A stretch of DNA of 64,000 nucleotides from Amborella trichopoda (GCF_000471905.2 NW_006499848.1:1753388-1817387); one strand, 5' to 3'. Shown: positions 24,346-37,348, counted from the first letter of the stretch. Notes: generated by a model from the sequence alone, not told the origin. Made by a program: numbers and translations.

Positions 24346-25545
24346 AGTCCATATCAACTTACCCGAGTTGGTGAAACCTAGTATTTATCGTAGTTCTGAG
24401 TTCCATTTGCCCTATGAAAGCGTAACAAGCAAACTTTAAAAGACTTTAGAAAACTATATGCATGAAAGTTTGAAGCTTCTAGTGCAATTAGGTTTAAAAT
24501 CTTGCTTTCTAGAAACATAACCTAGTGAAGCTAAAAATTAAAACCACATTGCAATGAGGATTTAGTAATCAAAAGAAAGAAAGCTAACACATTTAGGAAA
24601 ACAATATTGGCCATTGATTTTTCCAACCAGCTGTTAACCATGATTTAAAACCCAAGATAGCCACATTACGGCAAAGCCACAGCAATATGGGCTGTAGATC
24701 TTGAAGCGAACATTGATATAACCTTTGGATCACCCCAAATGGATGTTGGGGTGAACACCTATGCCTCTAGAAGTCTACATTCGTGACTTTAACTGAGACT
24801 CCAAGACCTAGACTTGGCCAAAATGGAGCAAGCTGCCAACAAGGAAGTAAGCTTAGCTTCAATGGTAGCTTATGAGGAACATGGGTCTCATTTACTCTTA
24901 CCCACCACCTTCAATGGGTGGAGGAGTTAACTGTTCCGGCCAAAAGAACTGTGCAGCTATAAAATTGAGCAACAACTTGTCATCCATGGTCCCACTGACG
25001 GTGGATCTTGGGTCTGGGTATTCTATTCGATACTCCTGCTGGGTATGGAATATTTTCCTTTCTTTTATTGTGAATCAGTGGGCACAGCAGAATCGAGCAT
25101 TTATGGAGGAGGGCTAGGACTTGATGGTCAAGAATATATGATGTTGGTGACTCCCTGAGTTTCATGATGCTAACACGGGTGTTGGTGTTTGGCCACATGT
25201 AGGGTGTTTTACATGGTTGTCCAAATATTCTGACATGGTGACATGCTTTTGTGATTCAATAAGTATAAAAGAAATATTTACTTTGTGTAACATTATGATG
25301 CTGAAATATATATTAAAGAGAAAATAATTGTGGTTGAACATTTATATACAGTTATTATTTTTATAATGGGAACTTTATTGAAGCACACGCATTCCCTTTG
25401 GCCTACTTGTGAAAAGCCCATCAAGGTGCACATCATAGGATGAAGGGGCAATGTCCAATTTTACCCCTTCATCAGAACTAAAGTGGTTTTTAGGAATACC
25501 ACCAATATGAGATATTGGTATTTTTTGAATACCAATATTTCTTCA
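24346..25545. other. Intron DNA, no gene or clear element
   Basis: Balanced, non-repetitive-looking sequence. Open frames at 24872-25117 and 24980-25198 (minus) have no recognisable domain. Confidence 0.4.
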
Positions 25546-25549
25546 CTTG

Positions 25550-25835
25550 TGTACTATGCTCCCAAGGGAGCAAAACTTGCATTTTCTCACTGGATGAGTA
25601 AATTTACGTAAAAAAAAAAATTTTGACTATGTAAACAACTAGATTTGACAGTCAAAACATTGGATGGTCATTGTGCAATCCAGGGTGCGTAATAAAGTTC
25701 TTTTTTATTTTGCCGTTTTTTGGTCTCTAGGTTAAGTTGGTCACATTCCAAAAATTTGGGGTCCTAAACATTCTTCTAGCTATGGTTTTGCACGAGGGAG
25801 CAAATATGTACATTTGCTCCCCGGGGAGCATATAA
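25550..25835. mobile_element. Probable small MITE with GCTCCC-rich inverted ends
   Basis: ACTATGCTCCCAAGGGAGC at the left pairs with the reverse complement of the right end (ATATGCTCCCCGGGGAGCAAA). Each end is itself a short palindrome. The unit is about 285 bp and non-coding. A target duplication could not be identified, so the family is unknown. Confidence 0.45.
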
Positions 25836-26369
25836 TCTTTTAAGAAACTACTTTGGTTTTGATGGAGCCACAAATAGGTCCGGGAATGGTCGGTTGGGTG
25901 TGGGTCGACTTGGACCATGACTTGACCTAGGTATAGGTTAGGGGTGGACCCGACCAGTGAGTCCTGGTCTAGAAATAAAAAAATAAAAAGTTAGTTTTAG
26001 ATATTTTATAAGGGCGTGGTTAGCATGCGGCCAAGCCCGCACATGTAGAAATGCGGGCTTGGCAATAAATATATTTTTTAAATATTATCTGATCTTAATT
26101 TTTAGAGAATATATAATCTTTAACATGGAGATCATGAATATGAAAAAATAAATAAAATTTGAAAACTAGAAATCGTAATTATATTAAAAAAACATTTGGA
26201 TTGTTAGTTACAATTGTTTTTAGATGGACCACCTATTGCATCCATCTTTAAGATGGATGCCGAAGAAATGCACTCCAGACTGCATGAAACAATTGTTCAT
26301 TTTATAATATGTTACTATATATTTGTATGTGCCTTACACATAAATACTAGGTCGGTTCCCCTTGGGTCT

Positions 26370-26630
26370 AGGGGTGGTAATGAGCCGGCCCATCCAACTA
26401 GGCCCTAAAAGACTAGGGCTTGGGCCATGAAATGTGCCCCGAGGGTAGGGCAGGGCCGGGCTTGGGCTAGGGCTACGATAGGTCCGGCATGGTTCAGCTT
26501 GTTGCAACCCTATTTTTCTTTATTTTTTTATTTTTATTTTATTTGGCCCTGCCCGTCTTTATGGGCCCAAAGGCCAGGGCTGGCTTGGTCCATTGCTAGC
26601 CTTACTTGGGTTGGGTCCAAGTCTAGAAAT
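26370..26630. repeat. Third copy of the GGCC-rich dispersed repeat, hAT-like end
   Basis: The copy starts TAGGGGTGGTAATGAGCC, close to plant hAT termini and to the end of the MITE at 47030. It then has GGCTTGGGC motifs, a TTTTATTTTATTTGGCCCTG core, and GGCC motifs again. The right terminus is not seen, so it may be truncated where the next repeat begins. Confidence 0.5.
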
Positions 26631-26639
26631 ATAAAGAAA

Positions 26640-26815
26640 GCCTCTTGTCTACATGATGTGGATGGTGGAAGGGTGCTTGTGGTTCAGATTAAATATTTCC
26701 ACATCCAATGGCCAGAAAAGAGTTTCATATTTTATTTTTTTATTTAAAAATGATATTTACTTGAAATTTTGAATGTTGATGTATTTTTGTATGGCTCACC
26801 AAATAAAAATAATGA
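26640..26815 (+). repeat. Dispersed repeat, direct partner of 37305-37480
   Basis: Shared strings in the same order and orientation include CATGATGTGGATG/CATGTTGTGGATG, GGTTCA.ATTAAA, CATCCAATGGCC, TTTTATTTTT.TATTTA and TCAAATAAAAATAAT. The two copies sit as direct repeats on either side of the pararetrovirus and fold-back block. At 37305 it forms the outer end of the fold-back element's right arm. Confidence 0.5.
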
Positions 26816-26819
26816 ATAA

Positions 26820-28885
26820 ATATATGGAAATAGTTCCATCTGACTCCCCAGGCTCACCTATTATGACTTATCCTCCTTCACCTATCCCAAATAGGCCAAT
26901 AATAAAATATCCTGAACATCCTAGCTTATATTCTTCATCTCCTGACCCAAATAAAGCACTCTCCTCAGAAAAATCCCAATTCATAGAAACTACTTTTATG
27001 ATAGATACTATCATAGAGGATGAACATGTATTTCTTGACCCGAAAATAGTTCCCAATTATTATTAATCTGAACCCTTCAAATGGATACAAAAACAAGGGA
27101 ATGGTTTGAGGCTATACTTCTTGAGACGGGCTCAATATCTTTTGTACACTTCTACCAAAGAAATATCAATATAATAGCCTATTCAAAATTACAAATTCGA
27201 AAAGTAATATCATACAAAGAATGGGGCCTAGACCCTATCAGAAGTAGAAAATTGCAGGCCCCAGAATTCAACAACAAATACTTTAAATATTTAGAATATC
27301 AAGAGGCCCGGCATAAAGTTTTTGCAATCCAAAATAATTATAATTCACACACTTGGTTTGTTCAATTTAAAATGCCTGTTCTTGAGGCATTCCCGAATTG
27401 GTTCCGAGATTGGTTTATAATTTGGGGATCTGGGTCACAGATTCTCCCTTTGAAGCTGCAACAATCCCAGTAAAAATTTGTAGAATATAATAATAAAGAT
27501 CCTAATATTGACCACCATTTATATTTTATGTCCTTATACCAAATCTCATGGATTATAAAATGGGAATATGCGACATCAGAAAATACAACCAATGACTGGG
27601 AATATATTCCTAGAATCGGAAAGAAAATATTTATAAAATGGTGGGACGTGTTTGACTCCAAGTCCCTTGATCTAGAAAAAATTAAAAGGAAAAAGATTCC
27701 GGATCAAATGCCAAATGAACAGCCAAATAGTTTTGCCGAATATGTCAATAAAATGAAGAGACAGAATCCTCAAGCTACGAAAGAAGAACTGAAAAAACAG
27801 CTTTTACAAATGCTTGAAGAAGGAGGAGATGATGTGACAACTTCATCCCAAAATAAAGATGAAGAAAACGAATAATTTTCTCAAATACCCTGACCTGATT
27901 AAGATGGCCAATAGTAGAATATGAATACGTGTCCACAATATGGATAACAGCTAAAGATGCTCATATCTACTTTATTACTCCACCGACGCAAGACGACAAA
28001 CCACCAGCTCACCTCAATACTCCACCGATGCAAGAGAACAATCCACCAGCTCACCTCAATGCCACCTGTCCTTCACCGAAGCTACGCGACAATCCACCTA
28101 TCCAAATGAATCTGTCAACATAAGATGCTTAGGACCTAGTGGCCGACAATCAGTCGCATCCAGCACCTTTTGAGTCAGCATGCAGTATCATACTCTGTCT
28201 ATAAAAAGGAGGAGTTTAGCCTCAAGAAGATCATCCGGAAGAAGAACTTTCTCTCTTTCTCCTCTATCCTTTCTCATAAACCCTCTGTCCTCTTCTATAT
28301 TCTCTGAGTACTCCTCAAGAGTTCTAGCAAGGAGTCCATCTAGAAAATCAGTGTCACTCCTATTTAAATCTTTCCGGGTAAGTATTGTAATATTCCTGCC
28401 CAGGTAATCTTTTTAGAGCTCATCCTTCTTATTCTCTTCTGAGCATACTGGTATCTGTAATAATCCTAGCCTCTTTGATCTCTTATTGTCTACTTTTATC
28501 AGCCCTGTATATCGGGTGGTGTGTTTATAAACCACTCCAAGTGCGATTGTAATTTTGATAATCTGCCAAGCTTTTGTCCGACCGAGTGGAAGCTATTCTC
28601 TAGCTTATGTATCTTTAAATTGTAAGTCAGTGTGCTTTTACCTTTATTATAAACTAGTTGATTGTAATCTGTGATATTATAGTCTCATGCAAATACAATT
28701 TATATTGTCTGTGAAAATTCGAAATCTTACTTACACTTATTGGCTTGTATTGGATATTTCTCCTTTTTCATTATTCATCTTGATAATTGTATGTTTATAC
28801 TTTGGGTTAGTTAAACTGATAATTTAATTACTTGGAAATTATAATTGCTTGATAATCTAATTAGCGATCCTGTTGTAGTGGTATG
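26820..28885 (+). repeat. Plus-strand copy of the pararetroviral intergenic region and second-ORF block
   Basis: This copy contains pieces reading EIVPSDSPGSPIMTYPPSP, TREWFEAILLETGSISF, WIIKWEYATSENTTNDWEY and QNPQATKEELKKQLLQMLEE in order from about 26827 to 27872. A non-coding intergenic part follows up to 28885. The same pieces are on the minus strand at 34920-36000. I do not recognise the protein family; position after the polymerase and before the intergenic region fits the second ORF of some endogenous caulimovirids. A TATAAAAAGG string at about 28200 is the likely viral promoter core. Confidence 0.75.
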
Positions 28886-30110
28886 TAATTCAAACATCCT
28901 AAGAACCTTTGGAGTTCAGTTTTATTGAGAATAATATCAGGAAATTTATCAGCAAATGCTATTGCCCTATCAATAGGGACAATGCTTCCTTGATGAATAT
29001 TATGTCCTAAAAATCTTATCTTGGTTTGGCACAAACTAAGTTTTTTAGCGGATACAACCAAGCCTGAGGCTTTAATTATTTTAATAAAAATTTTTAAATG
29101 TTTAAAATGTTGCTGCATGTCTTCTGAGAAAACTAAAACATCATCTATATAGACAATTATGAATTTCATATAAGGATTAAAGATATCATTCATTATCTTT
29201 TGAAATTTGGAAGGGGCATTTTTTAATCCAAAAGGCATTACATTCTATTTATATTGCTTAAAAGGTACATTGAATGCAGTTTTATACCTATCTTTTTCAG
29301 CGATTTGTATTTGCCAGTATCTTGATTTTAGATCAAATTTAGAGAAGATACGTGCATTAATTAGTCTATCCAATAGATCCTTTCTATTAGGTATAGGGTA
29401 TCTTATCCATTTTAATATTTTATTTAGGGGTTTATAATTAATTACTAATCGTGGAACCCCTCTTTCCTTTTCTGCTGCCTTTTCTACGTAAAAAGCTGAG
29501 CAGCTCCATGGGGAGGAACTTGGTTTAATTAGTTTCTTTTGTAACAAGTCGTCTATTTCTTTTTTACAAATTTCTAGAAGTCTTGTATTCATTTGAATTG
29601 GTCTAGTATTAGTGGGTATCTCACTTTCTTTGAACTTGTCTTCATAAGGTAATCTTACTATATGTTTTTTCCTATCCCAAAATGCATTTGGTAATTCATT
29701 GCAAATTTCTTCTTTTATCTGTTTTTCAATATTTTTAATTTTTTCTTTTATTATCGGGTTTTAACAGATGTTCTTCATTTATTTTATATTTGATTTCTGT
29801 TTTCAGACGGCATAAAAAATTTTCTTTATTTTCTATCATTGTTTTGACATTATTAATTTATTTTACTTTAGGTTTGTCAACAAATTCAAATTTGATCGTA
29901 TAACCATCAATTGTATATTCTATACCTGTACTATCTATTTTTAAAGGATAAAGTAGATTTAAAAAGGGTGTATCAAGAATTACTGCTTGGCTTAATCTTT
30001 TTACCATGATAAATGGCATTTCAAAACAATTTCCGTTATTGCATATAGCTGCATTAGACAGTTTATATTTAATAATTAATTTACTACCATCAGCTGTATT
30101 CAATATTTGG
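28861..30110 (-). pseudogene. Pararetroviral protease and reverse transcriptase region
   Basis: Fossil polymerase region. The reverse-transcriptase fingers/palm are recognisable by LVINYKPLNK, FSKFDLKSRYWQI, MPFGLKNAPSKFQKIM and the catalytic YIDD box. A protease-like stretch (about 29858-30103) lies upstream in the coding direction. The order protease then reverse transcriptase matches Caulimoviridae. Broken, several breaks. Confidence 0.8.
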
Positions 30111-30471
30111 GTAGTTTTTTGAAAATATTTTGTGGGAACAAGGCCTTTATTTATACAATTTAGATCAGCTTCTGAATCTATTAATGCAAGGGATTGGAAA
30201 CTGTATTCTTTATTAACAATTATTCTTATTTACACAAACCACTTTTGGGTTATTACTCTATCTAGAATATTTACATAGTTATTGTTTTGCAGATTTTCAT
30301 CAGAGGCTTTAGGAACTTCTGATGTAAGAGTGTAAGATTTTAATAATTTATCAAATTCTAGTTCATTATTGGTATCTACATCTGATTCAGAAAAATCTTT
30401 AGTCATTTCTAATATTCTAATTCTATTTTTTAATTGTTGAATTTCTGTTTTAATTTCATTTATTTCATGTT

Positions 30472-32076
30472 TTAATTCAGAAACAGTTGGTTCCTTTTCT
30501 GTAAGATTATTCTTATTAATTCTTTAAGAATTTCATTTAAACTATATTCTTCATATGGTTTTAAACTAGAAGTAGGTTTATTTTTTGATTTTGCAATATG
30601 TATATATTGTGTTAAGGCATTCCTTTTATCATCTGGATCATTTAATTTATCTATCAAATTTATAATTAGGTTTTCTTCATTAGTTAAAGTATTAATAGAT
30701 TTACAGATACAATCTTCTATTTCCATGCCTGATTCTGAATCTGAACTACTAAGTATTAAGTCTTCATCTTCTATTTTTCCAATTAAAGAGTTAGTCCTAG
30801 AAGAATCAGTTTCAGATTCACTTTCTTCTATACAAATTAAGTCATAAATTTGTTTTCTTATTTCATCATCCAAATTTAAGGCATTTATTTTCTTTTTTAT
30901 CTTACAATTATTTTTATAATGTCCAACTTTTCCACATTTATAGCAAACAGGTATTTTCCTTTTTCCCTTTTTAAATTTAGCCTTGGGTGCCAATTTTTTT
31001 ATGAATTTATATTTGGATTTATTTTTCTCCATTTTGGTTTTTTGTTTTTATTTTTTCTTTTATATCCTTTATCTGATATAGGTATTGTGTTATATCCAAA
31101 TTGTTCACAAAAGTCTCCTAATTCTTTTTTCCCTGTCATTTTTTGTTTATCTAATTGTCTTTTTAATTTTAAATCTGTACCAAGGGCTAAGCCTTCAGCA
31201 CAAATTTCTGCTGACAATTCTTCTAAGGTATATAGCGAGTATAGAATAATTCCTCCATGTTTATTTTTAAGTCTATTTTTTACCTTTTCTGCAAAGAGAT
31301 AAGGTAAGCCAGCTATAAATTTTTCTTTCCAATGGTCTGCACTATTATCTTCTCTTGCCAAGAATCTAGAAAAGAAAACATCTTTATACCATTTATAATG
31401 TGATAATGTGGGACAACGAAGGTTAGACAGAAGATCCTCAGATCTAGAGTCTATTAAAGAGGTACTTCAGAGTATTGACTGCATCACTTTCGTTATGGGG
31501 AATCTCTTGATTCTACTCATTTTTTACTATCCATTGTTTAGTAGCATTCAAGATTTGTTGCTTGGTGGCCTCACTCATACGAAAGTCCCACCAGCCGCTT
31601 AGCCATCCTGTAAATCCACAGACAATGGCCTTGGCAACTTCTTAATCAGGGTTATCTGCTAATTTGCAAGCAGTGGCATACATCGTGATGTGTTTCATAG
31701 TATCCAATATTTGATGATCAGGCATACCATCAATGTTCCAATTGACAATTGTTCTACCTGAATAGGATATTGTGTGGGATATAAGGTCTTCCTCAAATTG
31801 TATATCTACTGGAGTAGGTCTTGGATGGTACATTCTAGTTTGTGCTGTTGGCCTCCACTTTTTACCATAATCTATTCTTTTTTGGTCATTTTCTTTAAAT
31901 ACTTCTTCCATATTATTTATCTCTTCAGTAGAGATTAATTCTTCTTGGAGGACCATAGCTTCTGATTCTACCACTTTCCCTTTTCTTTTTTTGTCTTGGA
32001 TGTTTAATTGGGATAATTTTTTTATTAATTCGTCTACTAATTCTGTATTTCTTTCTTTTTGTCTTATTCCTCTCAA
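30472..32076 (-). pseudogene. Pararetroviral coat-protein region with CCHC zinc knuckle
   Basis: Fossil. It contains CYKCGKVGHYKNNC, the zinc knuckle typical of the caulimovirid coat protein C-terminus, followed by an acidic Glu/Ser-rich stretch. Upstream are segments reading KEKFIAGLPYLFAEKV and ITMYATACKLADNPD, consistent with a capsid-like region. Broken. Confidence 0.7.
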
Positions 32077-32618
32077 ATGGAATCTTTCTTCATTAATCTC
32101 AGGAGGAGGTTTAATAAAATTTTCTGTTCTATTGTTTTCTCTTGAGACTTTCCTATTATATTTTCTATTCTAGTGGGTCTGTTTTCATAGAGATTGTAGA
32201 TATAGATTAGTATAATTATTTTGTTCTGTAATATGAGGAATCATTTCTACTTTGTGAGTATGTTCTGTTGGGATGATTTTATAAGGAGATGCCCTAGTTT
32301 CTGGATTTTCTTTATTGACTCCTTTGATTTGCAGACTTTGTTCAGGAGGATGGATACTTTGAAAGGTTTTTCTATTAATAGTAGTAAAAGATTGATATTG
32401 GGATTCTAAAGTATTTAGTTCAAAATTAGGTACAGGAATATTTTTTTCTTTTAATGTAGCTATTAACCATGTAAAAAATCCTATGAATTGCTTATTTTTC
32501 TTTAAAAAATTATTATATCTTTTATGAAAAGCATTTATTATTTCTTGAGGGAATTCGTTTAAATACCACTTCCTTATTTTGTTATTTTCCTCGGATAAAT
32601 AATCATTTTCTAGTGATT

Positions 32619-33702
32619 CTATATCAATCTTTTCTTTTTTCTGTAAGTCAATATTTGGAAGTCATAATTACTGGATTCTGGTTTATGATTGATTGGTTTG
32701 TAAACAGGCCATTGAATGTTACTAGTACTTCTGCTCAATCCTTGGATTATAGGTTCGTCTTTTAAAGAGGAAGAGGTAGAGTTCCTAGATGGCATAGGAA
32801 TTCTAGAAGGAGGTTTTATACTATTATCATCGAGAATATTATCCGCAATATTTATTTTAGTTTTTCTATTAGAATTAAATTGTATTTCTATTTCTCCATC
32901 TGGATATTCAATTATTTGATCTGGGTTATAATTAGTAGGAGTTCTGTAAGATTGGTTCTCATTTTGAATTGACCAATTGTCTAGAAGGACAATTTGTGAC
33001 CAATTTATAGACTTTGGGATAACAATACTTGATTTATCTATATTGGTCTGGAAAAATACTGTTTGGCCTTTTGTATCTATCTGTAAGACATTTGGGCAAA
33101 GTGTATTCATAACTTTATAACAAATTCTGTATACTAAGGCTATGTTTTGAGACCTTGGATTCATATCAAATCCTTGAGTTTTAAGATTAAGTGTGAGTAC
33201 TTTAAGCAGATTAGGATCACTCAACGATACAGAGAAATTAGGAAAGCAATTAAAATATACTGGACCACTACAAAGACTAGATTCTACTACTCCCAATAAG
33301 GAATCTGAAAATTTATTGTCTACTATCTCTAATACATAACAATATTGAATTATTTAATCCTAGTCTAGTAAGGGGTTTAATTGCAATTTGTATAAGCCCT
33401 ATATGTAAAAATTTATAATTCTTATTTTTATGTGATTGAATCATTTTATCAGATAGTAATTAAAAATTCTCTTGTTCACTGTTAACAAATAAGCTCTGGT
33501 CTACAGTTTTTATAGCATATCCAGTTTTGAATTCAAAAGTGCCTTTTTTATATATATCTGTTATAGGAACTTTTGGTACGTCCCAATTTTGTATTTGCTT
33601 TTCTATATTATCAATTACTATTTCTCTTTTGTTTTTTATCCTAAGTATACTATTAGAAGGAGCTAAAGTTTTATTAGACAGAGTCCTGATAAAATTCTCC
33701 AT
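32619..33702 (-). pseudogene. Pararetroviral movement-protein region
   Basis: Fossil. The stretch reading GPVYFNCFPNFSVSLSDPN and LVYRICYKVMNT resembles the 30K-type movement protein of caulimovirids, and its position near the start of the polyprotein fits. The identification is by overall resemblance, so moderate. Broken. Confidence 0.6.
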
Positions 33703-33904
33703 TAGGGTTACGGATGAGTACTCTAGTCAACCTCTTACGTCCCTGGTACCTAAGTGGCTCTCTCTGGCCTCAAACGGTAAAATGGGTCTAGGCGACAAAT
33801 GGTCTCAACTCTCGGACTAACCTCTTAATGGGATATTTTATCAAGTACTTTTTACTTTAAAACTTTAGTACCTTTTAATAATAAACTCTCAGATAAAAGA
33901 CTTA

Positions 33905-36000
33905 ATCTGGCTCTGATACCACTACAACAGGATCGCTAATTAGATTATCAAGCAATTATAATTTTCAAGTAATTAAATTATCAGTTTAACTAACCCAAAG
34001 TATAAACATACAATTATCAAGATGAATAATGAAAAAGGAGAGATATCCAATACGAGCCAATTAGTGTAAGTAAGATTTCGAATTTTCACAGACAATATAA
34101 ATTTTATTTGCATGAGACTATAATATCACAGATTACAATCAACTAGTTTATAATAAAGGTAAAAGCACAGTGACTTACAATTTACAGATACAAAAGCTAG
34201 AGAATAGCTTCCACTCGGTACGACAAAAGCTTGACAGATTATCAAAATTACAATCGCACATGGAGTGGTTTATAAACACACCACCCGATATACAGGGCTG
34301 ATAAAAGTAGACAATAAGAGATCAAAGAGGCTAGGTTTATTACAGATACCAGTATGCTCAAAAGAGAATAAGAAGGATGAGCTCTAAAAAGATTACCTGA
34401 ACAGGAATATTACAATAGTTACCCGGAAAGATTTAAATAGGAGTGACACTGATTTTCTGGATGGACTCCTTGTTAGAACTCTTGAGGAGTACTCAGAGAA
34501 TATAGAAGAGGATAGAGGGTTTATGAGAAAGGATAGAGGAGAAAGAGAGAGAAAGCTCTTCTTCCGGATGATCTTCTTGAGGCTAAACTCCTCCTTTTTA
34601 TAGACGGAGTATGATATTGCATGCTGACTCAAAAGGTGCTGGATGCGACTGATTGTCGGCCACTAGGTACTAAGCATCTTATGTTGACAGATTCATTTGG
34701 ACAGGTGGATTGTCGCGTAGCTTCGGTGAAGGACAGGTGGCATTGAGGTGAGTTGGTGGATTGTTGTCTTGCGTCGGTGGAGTATCGAGGTGAGCTGGTG
34801 GTTTTTTGTCTTGCGTCGGTGGAGTGTCGGTGGAGTAATAAAGTAGATATGAGCATCTTTAGCTGTTATCCATATTGTGGACACGTATTCATATTCTACT
34901 ATTGGCCATCTTTATTAGGTCAGAGTATTTGGGAAAATTCTTCATTTTCTTCATCTTCATTTTGGGATGAAGTTGTCACATCATCTCCTTCTTCTTCAAG
35001 CATTTGTGAAAGCTGTTTTTTCAGTTCTTCTTTCGTAGCTTGAGGATTCTGTCTCATCATTTTATTGACATATTCGGCGAAACTATTTGGCTGTTCATTT
35101 GGCATTTGATCTGGAATCTTTTGCATTTTAATTTTTTCTGGATCAAGGGACTTGGAGTCAAACACGTCCCACCATTTTATAAATATTTTCCGATTCTAGG
35201 AATATATTCCCAGTCATTGGTTGTATTTTCTGATATCGCATATTCCCATTTTATAATCCATGAGATTTGGTATAAGGACATAAAATATAAATGGTGGTCA
35301 ATATTAGGATCCTTATTATTATATTCTATAAATTTTTGTTGGGATTGTTGCAGCTTCAAAGGGAGAATTTGTGACCCAGATCCCGAAATTATAAACCAAT
35401 CTTGGAACCAATTCGGGAATGCCTCAAGAACATGCATTTTAAATTGAACAAACCAAGTGTGTGAATTATAATTATTTTGGATTGCAAAAACTTTATGCCG
35501 GGCCTCTTTATATTCTGAATATTTAAAGTATTTGTTGTTGAATTACGGGGCCTGCAATTTTCTTCTTCTGGTAGGGTCTAGGCCCCATTCTTTGTATGAT
35601 ATTACTTTTCGAATTTGTAATTTTGAATAGGCTATTATATTGGTATTTCTTTGGTAGAAGTGTACCAAAGATATTGAGCCCGTCTCAAGAAGTATAGCCT
35701 CAAACCATTCCCTTGTTTTTGTTTCCATTTGAAGGGTTCAGATTAATAATAATTGGCAACTATTTTCGGGTCAAGAAATATATGTTCATCCTCTATGATA
35801 GTATCTATCATAAAGGTAGTTTCTATGAATTGGGATTTTTCTGAGGAGGGTGCTTTATTTGGGCCAGGAGATGAAGAGTATAAGCTAGGATGTTAAGGAT
35901 ATTTTATTATTGGCCTATTTGGGATAGGTGAAGGAGGATAAGTCATAATAGGTGAGCCTGGGGAGTCAGATGGAACTATTTCCATCTTGCTTTTTCCTTT
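33905..36000 (-). repeat. Minus-strand copy of the pararetroviral intergenic region and second-ORF block
   Basis: Reverse-complement partner of 26820-28885. It includes the primer site TGGTATCAGAGCC (minus strand, about 33912-33925), a likely promoter core (minus strand TATAAAAAGGAGG near 34590-34603) and the second-ORF block ending near 36000. A Gly/Ala/Thr-coding simple repeat (GCTGTGGCTGAG) lies at 36047-36085, close to the outer boundary. Confidence 0.75.
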
Positions 36001-36129
36001 ATTTTGATTATGCATATTATTTATTGTTTGTTGATCGTCAAGTCTAGCTGTGGCTGTGGCTGAGGCTGAGGCTGTGGCTGCTCTGTCCCTATCCCCCCTG
36101 CAAAAATTCACGTGTTAAAAAGTTGGGGA

Positions 36130-37348
36130 GATAGGGTTCTTGTGCACTGTTCAATCGTCCACCACATGTTGGAGGTATACCATTCCATAAAAGAATATAA
36201 AAAATTATTTTTATATATGCAAATGTATAAAATGAGACCATTAACTTTTGATACAAGGACGTAACAATCATCATTGACTGTTAGATTTGAAATTGGGTGG
36301 TTGAGGATGTGCCATTGTTTTGGCACAAAGTCTAAAATAAAATTTCTCGAATGTTGTGACACACTTTTATCTATTGGATTTCACATTCAATTGCTAAAAG
36401 TGATTGCGACATTATACAAAAAATATACCTTATGCATATAAATGCCAAGTCAGGTAGGGGGTCACCCAACTTGAACCAACTTGGTAAGAGGATCCAAGTT
36501 GGACGCTGAATCAGACCCTAACTGGGATGGGTCTATGTCTAATAAACTCAGATCCAACCTGTCGTCTTGATTTTGTGGTTCCAGACCTAGACATTGTGGG
36601 GTTGACCTGTCGGGTCGACGATATCCATTTCCTATCCCTAGGCACAATGTTAAAAATGTGGAGATGGCTGTCGAGGCGGCGGCGGCGGCACTTTGCCTAC
36701 CTAGGCAGGTGTCTCATGATTGAGGTGCCCCAAAAAGAAAGAAGAGGGAGAAAAGAGAGAGGAAGGGGCGAAGGGCTTAGTTATGAAACGCTCGGTTAAG
36801 TAGGTAAGGCGCCACCGTCTTGGCGGTCCGTATTTTTTAACATTGTTCCTAAGGACTTATGGACCCGACAGGTTTATCCATCAGGGTCCAAGTCTGTACC
36901 CACAAAATGGAGCCGACAGGTCGGATATGGGTTTATTAGACCTAGACCCATCTTAGTTAGGGTGTAGTTCCTGGTCCAATTTGAATCTTATCAAGTTAGT
37001 TTGAGTAGGGTGACCCCTATTTGACCTAGCATTTATATGTGTAACGTATATGTTTGGTATGAGGTTGCAATTACTTTTAACAATTGGATGTGAAATCCAA
37101 TGGATGAAAGTGTCTCACAACATTCAAGAAAGTTTTATTTTGGATTTTGTGCTGAAACAATGGCACATCCTCAACCACTGAATTTCAAATCTAACAGTTA
37201 ATGATGATTGTGACCTCCTTGTATCAAAAGTTAATAGTCACATTGTCTACATTTCCATATATTAAAATAAATTTTTAAATTTTTTTATGGGATGATATAG
37301 CTTCCACATGTTGTGGATGCTTGAACAGTGCACAAGAACACTTTGATG
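36130..37348. repeat. Fold-back element with about 500-bp inverted arms
   Basis: The left arm (36130 to about 36625) pairs with the reverse complement of the right arm (about 36860 to 37348). Matching landmarks: TTCTTGTGCACTGTTCAA, ACTTTTGATACAAGGA, GATGTGCCATTGTTT, ATATAAATGC.AGGTCA, GACCTGTCGG. The arms include GGTCGGGT-type repeats. The left arm abuts the pararetrovirus. A small hAT-like element occupies the centre. No coding potential. Confidence 0.75.
36644..36854. mobile_element. hAT-like MITE nested in the fold-back loop
   Basis: The ends CAATGTTAAAAA and, reversed, CAATGTTAAAAAATACGG are inverted, followed inward by GGCGGCGG and GGCGCC-rich sequence (GGACCGCCAAGACGG, reversed). This resembles the ends of the deleted hAT at 18509-20426. 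A clear 8-bp target duplication was not found. The open frame over it is not a gene. Confidence 0.55.

Larger units (their letters stand above)
26820..36110 (-). mobile_element. Endogenous pararetrovirus (Caulimoviridae, florendovirus-like), broken and mirror-duplicated
   Basis: The main coding stretch is on the minus strand. It runs from a movement-protein-like region through a coat-protein region with a CCHC knuckle and an aspartic-protease-like region to reverse transcriptase. No integrase and no LTRs are seen, which with the movement-protein-like region argues for Caulimoviridae rather than a Ty3 element. A tRNA-Met primer site is on the minus strand near 33912-33925. The intergenic region plus an upstream open-frame block occurs twice in opposite orientation: minus at 33905-36000 and plus at 26820-28885. 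In about 270 bp compared by eye the two copies differ at about 8 positions (3%). The element is a fossil with several breaks. The genus is inference; florendovirus-like fits its spread in angiosperm genomes and the presence of a second open frame. Confidence 0.8.

Noticed and set aside
26820-36110. Ty3-type LTR retrotransposon
   Set aside because: A movement-protein-like region, a CCHC coat region, no integrase and no LTRs fit Caulimoviridae. The repeated ends are inverted, not direct.
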